Origin: Nonomuraea deserti
GTDB taxonomy: Bacteria; Actinomycetota; Actinomycetes; Streptosporangiales; Streptosporangiaceae
DNA: 64,000 nucleotides
Reading direction: 5' to 3'
Assembly (NCBI RefSeq): GCF_004348685.1
Contig: NZ_SMKO01000001.1
Coordinates: 62,001-126,000, forward strand
Position numbers and translations under genes: made by a program. Shown piece by piece: positions 19,905 through 27,065 of this stretch (positions are counted from its first letter, which is position 1; each line of letters opens with the position of its first letter). The notes beneath the pieces were generated by a model, which saw nothing but the letters and a program-made list of their open reading frames with translations, was not told the DNA's origin and ran no database searches.

Positions 19905-19934
19905 GACCCGCCCCCGTTCCTGCGGGGGCGGGTC
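19905..19934. terminator. Bidirectional hairpin between convergent genes
   Basis: A perfect 12-bp GC stem (19905-19916 with 19923-19934) and 6-nt loop lie between the STAS gene and the VOC gene, overlapping the latter's stop. Confidence 0.75.
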
Positions 19935-20394
19935 AGTCCAGGCAGAAGTCGTTGCCCTCGGGGTCGGTCATCACGATGAAGCCGGCGCTCATCGGGAGAT
20001 CGGGTTCGTGGCGGCGGACCCGCGTCGCGCCCAACGCGACGAGCCGGTCGCACTCGGCCTCCAGCGCCGCCATCCGCTCGTCTCCCTCCAGTCCCGGAGC
20101 CGCGCGGACGTCGAGGTGAACGCGGTTCTTGGCCACTTTGTCCTCCGGCACCCGCTGGAAGAACAGCCGCGGGCCCGGCCCGTCGGGATCCTCGACGGCC
20201 GACGCCATGTTGCGCTGGTCCTCCGGCACGCCGGCCCGCGCGAGGAAGTCGTCCCACGCGGCCAGCGGGTCGGCTCCCTCGGGCACGTCGACCCCGGGAG
20301 GGCCGGGATGGACGTAACCCAGCACGTCACGCCAGAAGGTCGACAGCGCCTTCGGGTCGTGGGCGTCGAAGGTGACCTGGATCTCGCGGCTCAT
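19933..20394 (-). CDS. VOC/glyoxalase-like protein
   Basis: A protein of 153 residues with two beta-alpha-beta-beta-beta modules of the vicinal oxygen chelate superfamily: IQVTFDAHDPKALSTFWRDV, KNRVHLDVRA, and the C-terminal VMTDPEGNDFCLD. It resembles glyoxalase-like domain proteins used in small-molecule binding or resistance. The ATG overlaps the DinB stop (ATGA), so the two are coupled. Confidence 0.85.
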   Translation of the reverse strand: MSREIQVTFDAHDPKALSTFWRDVLGYVHPGPPGVDVPEGADPLAAWDDFLARAGVPEDQRNMASAVEDPDGPGPRLFFQRVPEDKVAKNRVHLDVRAAPGLEGDERMAALEAECDRLVALGATRVRRHEPDLPMSAGFIVMTDPEGNDFCLD

Positions 20395-20978
20395 CGGGTC
20401 GCTCCGTTCGCGGTGGCCTGCGTGCGCAGGTAGAGGTCGCGCAGCAGGCAGACCTCCGACAGGTGGTGGATCAGCTCCCGGTGGATGTGCAGCACCAGGT
20501 CGGCCATGGGCGCGTCGGGGTAGGGCTCCTTGTCGCCGACCGGGACCAGGAGCCCGTCCTCGCCGAGGCCGCGCACCCCGGCCAGCCAGACGTCGAGCTG
20601 GGTCTCGAGCTGGTCGAGCGCGGTGGCCGCGCCGCCGGCGTACTCCCAGGTCTCGTACGACGCCGGCGGCGCGCCGAAGTGCGCCGCGTTGCGCATGGCG
20701 AGCACGCCGACGATGACGTGGCCGAGTCGCCAGGCGATCGTGGTGAAGGGCGCGGGGGACGGCTCGGGAAAGGCGTAGTCGATCGTGAAATTCCCGGCGC
20801 CGGCCTGCACGGGCGCCGTCGAAGTGCCGCGGGGCCGCACGCTCCAGGCGTCCGGCACCGGTGACCAGAGGTATTCGTCGTCGGTGAGGCCGTCGAATCG
20901 GGGCCTGAGGTGATGGTTCCAATGCCACTCCGCCTGCTCGCGCAGCGTGCGGTTCCAGTCGAGTGCTTCTCTGTCCAT
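20391..20978 (-). CDS. DinB-family metal-dependent protein
   Basis: A protein of 195 residues with the DinB four-helix layout. EQAEWHWNHHLRPRFDGLTD is near the N-terminus, RLGHVIVGV is in the middle, and HIHRELIHHLSEVCLLRDLY is near the C-terminus, so it has three separated His-containing helices for a metal site. Family members include thiol-dependent transferases (mycothiol or bacillithiol). In actinobacteria mycothiol is a plausible cosubstrate, by inference only. It is divergent from the WYL regulator at 21038, which probably controls it. Confidence 0.85.
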   Translation of the reverse strand: MDREALDWNRTLREQAEWHWNHHLRPRFDGLTDDEYLWSPVPDAWSVRPRGTSTAPVQAGAGNFTIDYAFPEPSPAPFTTIAWRLGHVIVGVLAMRNAAHFGAPPASYETWEYAGGAATALDQLETQLDVWLAGVRGLGEDGLLVPVGDKEPYPDAPMADLVLHIHRELIHHLSEVCLLRDLYLRTQATANGATR

Positions 20979-21037
20979 GAAGTCACTGTCCCCTCTCCAG
21001 CGGACAGGATCGGTCCGCTATCTGGCAGGGTGGACAC

Positions 21038-22021
21038 ATGGACGTGGCGAACGGTGCGGAGCGGGGGACGACCGAGCGGGTGCTCACCCTGCTCGGGCTG
21101 CTGCAGCAGCGCCAGGTCTGGACCGGCCCCGAGCTCGCCGACCGGCTGGGGGTCACGCCGCGCACCGTACGCCGTGACGTCGAGCGGCTGCGCACGCTCG
21201 GCTACCCGGTGCACGCCACCCAGGGCGTCGGCGGCGGTTACCGCCTGGGCCGCGGGCAGGACCTGCCGCCGCTCCTTCTCGACGACCAGGAGGCCATCGC
21301 CACCGCGGTCTCGCTGCTCGCCGGCGCGGGCGGCGCGGTCGCCGGCGCCGGCGACGCCGCGCTGCGGGCGCTGACCAAGCTCGACCGGGTGCTGCCCACC
21401 CGGCTGCGGCACGAGATCCGCGCCCTGTCCGGCTCGGTCGAGTCGTTCGGCGGAGGCCGCACGCCGGTCGACCCCGAGGTGCTCATGACTTTGGCCCGGG
21501 CCTGCCGCGACGAGGTCGAGGCCGGCTTCGACTACCCGTCAGGCGACGAGGTGCGACGGCGGCGGGTCGAGCCCTACCGCCTCGTCGCCTCCGACCGGCG
21601 CTGGTACCTCCTCGCCTACGACCTCGACCGCGACGGCTGGCGCAGCTTCCGCGTCGACCGGATGATCGACGTGACGGCCCGGACCTGGCGCTTCCGCCCG
21701 CGCCGGGCGCCCGACGCGGCGGCGTACGTGCAGGAAAGCGTGGCGAGCCGGGTCTACCCGCACCAGGCGCGCTTCCTCGTGCACGCCCCGGCCGGCACGG
21801 TTCGCGCGCAGGTCCCGCCGTCGGCGGCCGTGGTGCGACCGCGCGGAGCCGGGCAGTGCGAGGTGCTCAGCGGCGCCGGCAACCTCGACCTCGTGCTCAT
21901 GCACGTGCTCCTGCTGGGGCACGGCTTCGAGGTGCTCGACCCTCCGGAGCTCGGCAGGCGCTGCCGCGAGCTGGCGGAGAGGCTGCTCGCGGCAGGCACG
22001 GCCGACGCCGGACCGGTGTGA
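21038..22021 (+). CDS. WYL-domain transcriptional regulator (YafY type)
   Basis: A protein of 327 residues. The DeoR-like HTH spans about residues 12-65 (TGPELADRLGVTPRTVRRDV), with GGGYRLG beyond it. The WYL domain spans about residues 135-205 (VEPYRLVASDRRWYLLAYDL) and a WCX-like C-terminal dimer domain follows. WYL proteins sense nucleic acids or other ligands. The gene is divergent from the DinB/VOC pair across 59 bp, a common pairing. Its stop abuts the stop of the convergent AhpD-like gene with no gap. Confidence 0.92.
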   Translation: MDVANGAERGTTERVLTLLGLLQQRQVWTGPELADRLGVTPRTVRRDVERLRTLGYPVHATQGVGGGYRLGRGQDLPPLLLDDQEAIATAVSLLAGAGGAVAGAGDAALRALTKLDRVLPTRLRHEIRALSGSVESFGGGRTPVDPEVLMTLARACRDEVEAGFDYPSGDEVRRRRVEPYRLVASDRRWYLLAYDLDRDGWRSFRVDRMIDVTARTWRFRPRRAPDAAAYVQESVASRVYPHQARFLVHAPAGTVRAQVPPSAAVVRPRGAGQCEVLSGAGNLDLVLMHVLLLGHGFEVLDPPELGRRCRELAERLLAAGTADAGPV

Positions 22022-22495
22022 TCACCCCCACTGGCCGGGCTGGTAGGCGCCGGCGGGCTGCTGGGTGATGATGTTCAGCCGGTTGACGGTGTTCATGATG
22101 GCGACGAGGGACACCAGAGCGGCGAGCTGGTCCTCGTCGTAGTGCTTGGCGGCGTTCGCCCAGGCCTCGTCGGTGACGCCGCCGGCCGCGTCGGCGACGC
22201 GGGTGCCCTGCTCGGCCAGCTCCAGCGCGGCCCGCTCGGCGTCGGTGAAGACCGTCGCCTCCCGCCACGCCGCGACCAGGTTGAGGCGCACCGAGGTCTC
22301 CCCGCGGTGCGCGGCCTCCTTGGTGTGCATGTCGACGCAGACGCTGCAGCCGTTGATCTGGCTGACGCGCAGCGCCACCAGCTCCTGCGTCGTGGCGGGC
22401 AGGGGCGAATCGTTCACGACCTTGCCCGCGGAGAAGACGTACTTCGAGAACTTCGCCGCGACAGCGTTGTTGTGGTAGTCGAAACGGGTGTCCAT
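22022..22495 (-). CDS. Carboxymuconolactone decarboxylase/AhpD-like peroxidase
   Basis: A protein of 157 residues, all-helical, with the redox motif CSVCVDMH (CxxC plus nearby His) typical of AhpD-like alkylhydroperoxidases. These reduce peroxides or serve as thiol-redox partners. The length and C-terminal extension (NTVNRLNIITQQPAG) fit the subfamily. The ATG at 22495 has GGAG upstream. It stands alone with 247 bp to the divergent secreted-protein gene. Confidence 0.9.
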   Translation of the reverse strand: MDTRFDYHNNAVAAKFSKYVFSAGKVVNDSPLPATTQELVALRVSQINGCSVCVDMHTKEAAHRGETSVRLNLVAAWREATVFTDAERAALELAEQGTRVADAAGGVTDEAWANAAKHYDEDQLAALVSLVAIMNTVNRLNIITQQPAGAYQPGQWG

Positions 22496-22742
22496 GGATG
22501 ATCTCCTTGCCGGTTGTACGGTTACACCGCATCGACGACGCGGCCCGGCGAGATGTGATGTGATCCGCGTCTCCCTCATGGCGAGCCATGGCTCAGCCGC
22601 CTGACCTTTTCGCCGGCAAATTCTCCGTAGCCAGGCTTTCACGGAAACTCCGGCAGGGTCCCGGCGACGTTGTCCGCGTTTTGCGGGTGACACTAAGCTC
22701 GGCGGCGACGGTGAAATGCCTGGCCCGAAATCGGAGGCGTTA

Positions 22743-23147
22743 GTGGGATTTTTCGCGAGAAATGCGCTGCGGCTGGCGGCGGTCGTGATGGCCGGTTGCG
22801 GCGTGGTGCTGACCGGCGCCGTCAGTTCGGTGGCAGAACCACGACCTCCTTCTCAGCTCGCCCGGCTGACCGGCGCTGACCTGGGCACGGTCATCACCAT
22901 GATGCCCGGCCTCTTCTGCGGCAACCGGCTCGTCGCCTACAACTCTCCTTCGTCCAACTCGCCCACGAAGTGCGTCAACGGCGCCGAAAACAGCGGCAAC
23001 TCCACCAACAGCGGCAATTACCACAACGAAGGCGATCCCATCAACAGCGGAAACTTCGCGAACGGGAACGGCTCCACGGGCAGCAACAACGCGACCAGCA
23101 GCGGCAACGCGGCCAACGGGTCCCAGACCCACTCGGTGCGCCGATGA
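22743..23147 (+). CDS. Asn/Gly/Ser-rich secreted protein 1
   Basis: A protein of 134 residues from a GTG with ideal GGAGG spacing. The N-terminal signal sequence (FARNALRLAAVVMAGCGVVL) ends near SSVAEP. The mature part has one Cys pair region (LFCGN and KCVNG) and then repeats of NSGN/NxGN type: AENSGNSTNSGNYHNEG, PINSGNFANGNG, SSGNAANG. No family recognised. The repeat spacing suggests a beta-helix or Asn-ladder fold, by inference. Its stop overlaps a possible start of the paralogous next gene (ATGA). Confidence 0.75.
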   Translation: MGFFARNALRLAAVVMAGCGVVLTGAVSSVAEPRPPSQLARLTGADLGTVITMMPGLFCGNRLVAYNSPSSNSPTKCVNGAENSGNSTNSGNYHNEGDPINSGNFANGNGSTGSNNATSSGNAANGSQTHSVRR

Positions 23148-23488
23148 CGCACCACGCGCGGACATTCGGAAGGATGGAAAAGGTGAGCAGGGCCGGACTG
23201 CTCCTCGCCGGTTGCGGGCTGGCGGTGCTCGCGGCCGGGACACCGGCTTCTGCCGAGCACCAGGTGCTCATGGTTGATTCCGCGTATTCCGCGGCGGAGG
23301 CCGGAAACCCCCGGCCCAGGGGGAACGCCAGGAAAACGGGAAATTACTGGAGCAAGGGCCGGTCCGTCAACAGCGGCAACTTCTCCAACGTGATCGATTC
23401 GTACAGGTCCAACAATTCGCTACGCGGCAGCGCCAACAACGTCAACGGCCCGCAATGGCTCATCGTGAGATCCGGCGGAGGCAAGTGA
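23144..23488 (+). CDS. Asn/Gly/Ser-rich secreted protein 2
   Basis: A protein of 114 residues if the coupled ATG at 23144 is used. ATG 23174 and GTG 23183 (MSRAGLLLAGCGLAVLAAG) are alternatives that keep the signal peptide. The mature part repeats the theme of the previous protein: TGNYWSKGRSVNSGNFSN, NNSLRGSANNVNG. It lacks the Cys pair. The two genes look like a tandem duplication with divergence. Function unknown. Confidence 0.7.
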   Translation: MTHHARTFGRMEKVSRAGLLLAGCGLAVLAAGTPASAEHQVLMVDSAYSAAEAGNPRPRGNARKTGNYWSKGRSVNSGNFSNVIDSYRSNNSLRGSANNVNGPQWLIVRSGGGK

Positions 23489-23499
23489 GGTCGCCGCCG

Positions 23500-24468
23500 T
23501 CAACGTGGCTTGGCCCGGAACGCCCGGCGATAGGCGCCGGGCGTTGTGCCCAGGGCGTTGAGGAAGCGCCTGCGGAGGTTGGTGGCCGAGGAGAGACCGA
23601 CGCGGCGGGCGACGGCGTCCAACGGGAGGTCGGACGATTCCAGCAGGTCCTGGGCCGTGGCGATCCGCTGCGCGAGCAGCCACTGCCCCGGGCTGGTGCC
23701 GAGCTGGTCGACGAACCGCCGGGTGAGCGTACGCGTCGAGAGGCCCGCGTGCGCGGCCATGCTCTCGATGGTGACCGGTTCGCCGAGCCGTCCGGCGACC
23801 CACTCCAGCAACGGCGCGAGCGTGCCGTCGATCTGAGCGGGGTGCGGCGGCGCCGAATACTGCAACTGCCCGCCCTCGCGGTGCGGCGGCATGACCATGG
23901 TCCGTGCGATGTGCGCGGCATACCAGGCGCCCTGGTCGCTGCGTACCAGGTGCATGCACAGGTCGATGCCGGCCCCGGCGCCGGCGCTGGTCGCCACGTC
24001 GCCGTGGTCGACGTACAGCACGTCAGGGTCGAGCAGGACGCCCGGGAAGCGCCCGGCGAGCTTGTCCGCCAGTGCCCAGTGCGTGGTCGCCCGCCGCCCG
24101 TCCAGCAGACCGGCGTACGCCAGCGCGAAGGCGCCGGAGCAGATGCTGACCACCCGCGTGCCGCGGGAGTGCGCCCGGCGCAGTGCCTGGACGACCGCGG
24201 GCGAGGGCGGATCGTCGGCGGGCAGCCAGCCCGGGACGATCACGGTGTCGGCACGGTCGAGCGCGTCCAGCCCGTCGGCCACGAGCATGTCGTAGCCGGC
24301 GTGCGTCGCGACCCGGCCGGGACGCTCCGTGCACACGCTGAAGGTGTACCGCGTGGGGAGCCCTGGCCGCTCGATCCCGAACACCTGGGCCGCGCAGCCG
24401 AGCTCGAAAGGGGACTGCGGTGGGCGGATCAGTGCCGTTACCCGATGCATGGCGTGAAAGTACCGCAT
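23500..24468 (-). CDS. GlxA-type AraC regulator with DJ-1/PfpI domain
   Basis: A protein of 322 residues. The N-terminal DJ-1/PfpI-like domain (about residues 8-180) includes PFELGCAAQVFGIE and VVSICSGAFALAYAGLLDGR. The C-terminal AraC double HTH (about 225-320) includes MAAHAGLSTRTLTRRF and VARRVGLSSATNLRRRF. The ATG at 24468 has AGGAAAG at 7 nt. ATG 24450 (MHRVTALI) is also possible. It is divergent from a cupin gene, the likely target. Confidence 0.9.
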   Translation of the reverse strand: MRYFHAMHRVTALIRPPQSPFELGCAAQVFGIERPGLPTRYTFSVCTERPGRVATHAGYDMLVADGLDALDRADTVIVPGWLPADDPPSPAVVQALRRAHSRGTRVVSICSGAFALAYAGLLDGRRATTHWALADKLAGRFPGVLLDPDVLYVDHGDVATSAGAGAGIDLCMHLVRSDQGAWYAAHIARTMVMPPHREGGQLQYSAPPHPAQIDGTLAPLLEWVAGRLGEPVTIESMAAHAGLSTRTLTRRFVDQLGTSPGQWLLAQRIATAQDLLESSDLPLDAVARRVGLSSATNLRRRFLNALGTTPGAYRRAFRAKPR

Positions 24469-24520
24469 GATGTCTTTCCTGACACTCGGCGGGGGCACGG
24501 TCGGCCGCCAGGCTGGCACT

Positions 24521-24853
24521 ATGACGACAGAACAGAGCACCTCTGCCTATGTGTGGGCCGCCGTCCAGGACGCCCCGGTTCGCGAACTTTTCCCGGGCAT
24601 CCGGGCGCGGATGTTGTGGGAGGGCGACAACGGCGCGAAGGCCTGCGTGCTGGAGATGGACGCGAACACCTGCTGGCAGGGCATCGACGTCCACGAACCC
24701 GGCCCCGAGGAGGTCTTCGTGGTCTCCGGCGTCTTCAACGACGGCGACCGGGACTACCCGGCGGGCTCCTTCATCCACGCCCCCGCTGGCTCCTCGCACG
24801 TGCCGCAGACGACGACGGGCTGCACGCTGTTCCTCTTCTACCCGGAGGGCTGA
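24521..24853 (+). CDS. ChrR-like cupin protein
   Basis: A protein of 110 residues, one double-stranded beta-helix. WEGDNGAKACVLEMDAN, then HEPGPEEVFVVSGVFNDGDR and GSFIHAPAGSSHVPQ carry the His/Glu metal ligands of the two cupin motifs. It resembles the cupin domain of ChrR-type anti-sigma factors and small stand-alone enzymes. It is divergent from the GlxA-type regulator across 52 bp, so probable co-regulation. A strong hairpin follows. Confidence 0.85.
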   Translation: MTTEQSTSAYVWAAVQDAPVRELFPGIRARMLWEGDNGAKACVLEMDANTCWQGIDVHEPGPEEVFVVSGVFNDGDRDYPAGSFIHAPAGSSHVPQTTTGCTLFLFYPEG

Positions 24854-24910
24854 CCGCCGGACGGGCTCCCGGCGTCACCAGGCGCCTGCCGCTTTCTCGG
24901 ACGGCAGAAA

Positions 24911-24939
24911 GGAGCCACCCGGTGGTCCCGGGTGGCTCC
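24911..24939. terminator. Bidirectional terminator hairpin
   Basis: A perfect 12-bp stem (24911-24922 with 24928-24939) with a 5-nt loop lies between the convergent cupin and secreted-protein genes. Confidence 0.8.
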
Positions 24940-24956
24940 GGCGACGGATGTCCCGG

Positions 24957-25349
24957 TCAGAACACCGTCTCGACGTTCGCGGAACGTACCGTCCACGGCG
25001 GCCCGCACGTGCCGCGCCCGGTGAACCGGTTCCCGGCGAAGATGATCGGGCTGGCGAACTGGTAACCGTCGGAGCAGGTCACCACGACCCTGATCGCCCC
25101 GCTGAACACCGAGCAGTCGATGTCGATGTAGTACGCCGGGATGGGGATGTTGCGGGAGCACGAGTAGGTGGCGGCCAGCGACGCCGCGCCGTCCTTGCCC
25201 GGGACGTCCGGGAGGGCAGCGGTCGACTGGTCGGCGAACCCTCGTTCGGGCGCCGCGGCGGCCGAACCCGTGCGGAGCGCGACGGAGAACAGCAGTGCCG
25301 CGAGCGCGGCCAGCACGCCGATGAGCGTTCTTCTCGCATGTACAGCCAT
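24957..25349 (-). CDS. Small secreted hypothetical protein
   Basis: A protein of 130 residues with a clear signal peptide (RRTLIGVLAALAALLFSVAL, cleavage near SAAAAP). The mature part has three cysteines (YSCS, DIDCSV, VVTCSDG) and a fourth in RGTCGPPW, which could form two disulfides. I do not recognise a family. The ATG at 25349 is the only good start. It shares the terminator hairpin with the cupin gene. Confidence 0.75.
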   Translation of the reverse strand: MAVHARRTLIGVLAALAALLFSVALRTGSAAAAPERGFADQSTAALPDVPGKDGAASLAATYSCSRNIPIPAYYIDIDCSVFSGAIRVVVTCSDGYQFASPIIFAGNRFTGRGTCGPPWTVRSANVETVF

Positions 25350-25517
25350 GTGATCGAACCTCTCGCTGGATTTCCTGGCGGCCGGCCGAGCCTTGTCAGT
25401 GCTACTTTCGCCAAGCCAGGAGCGCCGGTCATCGTCACTTGCCGTAAATCTCCGCCGCGGCGGCCGGGGGACGGTTGTCACTGATGTCAAAGGGCTCCGG
25501 CACGGTGACCGGCGCGG

Positions 25518-26702
25518 TCAGGCCAGGCCGTGCTCGGTCCACGCGCCCGCCAGCATCCGCGTGACGGTGGTGCTCAGCACCCGTACGCCGTGCGTGGAGC
25601 CCGGCTCGATCCCCACCAGTTCCCGCACCCGCCGCAGCCGATAGTCCAGAGTGCGGGGATGGATGTGCAGGGATTCGGCCGTACGCAGGCGGTTCATGTC
25701 GTTGCGGTAATAGGCGTCCAGCGTGGGCACCAGTTCTGGCCCGTCGCCGAGCCGCTGCGCGGTCTCCCGCAACCACTGGTCCACCTGCGGCGTCTCCACC
25801 GCGCCCAGCTCCGCGAACACGTCGGCCACCCCGTACGACCGGCGCGGCACCCGCTCGATCGGCGCCACCCGGCTGACCTTCCGCGCCAGCGCGGCAGCCT
25901 GGACGAGCGCGCGGCGGCGCCCGTGTGCGGTGCCGACCGAGCACGGCCGCCCCACGACCTCCGCGACCGCCTGCGCCAGCGCCAACCCTGACCCCTCCGC
26001 CGCCGCCCGGTGCTCCGGCCGCGTCCCGTGATACGGCACGAGCGCCACGAACTCGTCCGGCTCCTGCCATCCGAACGGCACGCGGTGCCGCTGCAGCAGA
26101 GTGCGGACGACCTCCTCCCGGCACGCCTTCGGCGGCGCCGTGGCCACCCGGACCACCGTGACCAGGTAGTGCTCCGCCACCGGCACCCCGAGGCTGCCGG
26201 CCAGCTCGCCGGCCATGGGGTCGTCGTGCAGCACCATGGTGGCCAGCAGGTGGACGCGCGAGGCGGTCGGCAGGAAACGCTCATAGCCCCGGAGATAGCC
26301 GCGGGTGTAGACCGCCTGCGCCGCCGCGCCCTGCCGGGCCAGCCAGTCGATCATGCGCATCGTGTCGGTCAGATCGCCGGGTCCGGCCGCCTCCGAGATC
26401 TCTCGCATGGTGAAGGCCGCGTGCAGCGCGAGCGCGCCGCGCTGGCAGCCCGGAGCCACGCCCTGCATGCCGCGCTGCTCGCCGACCGACTCGATGAAGG
26501 CCAGGTCGCCCTCCAGCAGCGGCTCGCCGGAGGCGGCCAGCTCGGCCGTCCGTTGCCGTACGACGACCGCGAACTCCACCATCGACGCCCGCGCTCGCGG
26601 CTCGATCGCCTGGAAACCGGCGAGCTCGCCGACGCAGGCGTCCACCACTCTCCTCGCGTTGTCGTCGACCCGGCTTTTGAGCATGCCGAAGAGGTCGCCC
26701 AT
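25518..26702 (-). CDS. PucR/CdaR-family transcriptional regulator
   Basis: A protein of 394 residues. A long helical N-terminal region is followed by a GGDEF-like middle domain. The C-terminal PucR HTH is LDAYYRNDMNRLRTAESLHI plus HPRTLDYRLRRVRELVG. The ATG at 26702 with GGGGAG at 5 nt is chosen over earlier in-frame codons. Such regulators often activate purine, GABA or sugar-acid catabolism genes, but no such gene is adjacent. The target is unknown. Confidence 0.9.
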   Translation of the reverse strand: MGDLFGMLKSRVDDNARRVVDACVGELAGFQAIEPRARASMVEFAVVVRQRTAELAASGEPLLEGDLAFIESVGEQRGMQGVAPGCQRGALALHAAFTMREISEAAGPGDLTDTMRMIDWLARQGAAAQAVYTRGYLRGYERFLPTASRVHLLATMVLHDDPMAGELAGSLGVPVAEHYLVTVVRVATAPPKACREEVVRTLLQRHRVPFGWQEPDEFVALVPYHGTRPEHRAAAEGSGLALAQAVAEVVGRPCSVGTAHGRRRALVQAAALARKVSRVAPIERVPRRSYGVADVFAELGAVETPQVDQWLRETAQRLGDGPELVPTLDAYYRNDMNRLRTAESLHIHPRTLDYRLRRVRELVGIEPGSTHGVRVLSTTVTRMLAGAWTEHGLA

Positions 26703-27022
26703 GAATTCTCCCCGTGACGTCGCCATTGGTCTTGTCCTTCTGAAACGCGCGCCCGGTATTCGTCGGCCGGACGCTTTCGTATCAGCGGATTCTTGGAAAA
26801 CGGCGCTTGGCCAGGTGGGGATGGTGGACATCGCCATTATGGGCGTGGGGTGCGGTGAAAGTTTCATTCGGCCCGCGATTCGTGACGGCCGAAATTATTA
26901 CACACGATCACCATGCGGATGCTTTCCGCCCCGGCGGTATTCCGAAGCCCTCTATAATGATTTCCGGAGCCTTCACTCTGGGTGAGGACCCGGATTACTC
27001 CCGTACGCTTCCGGCACACGAA
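26703..27022. other. Gene-free stretch, lower GC
   Basis: The 320 bp between the PucR-type gene start and the subtilase terminator hold no convincing gene. It is visibly less GC-rich around 26860-26980 (GAAATTATTACACACG and similar). It probably contains the promoter of the PucR-type regulator on the minus strand. No clear operator or promoter consensus was recognised. Confidence 0.5.
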
Positions 27023-27054
27023 GGGGCCCGGCACGGATGGTCGTGCCGGGCCCC
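27023..27054 (-). terminator. Terminator of the subtilase gene
   Basis: A perfect 13-bp GC stem (27023-27035 with 27042-27054) with a 6-nt loop lies 11 bp beyond the subtilase stop on the minus strand. Confidence 0.8.
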
Positions 27055-27065
27055 TCGTCAGGGGT

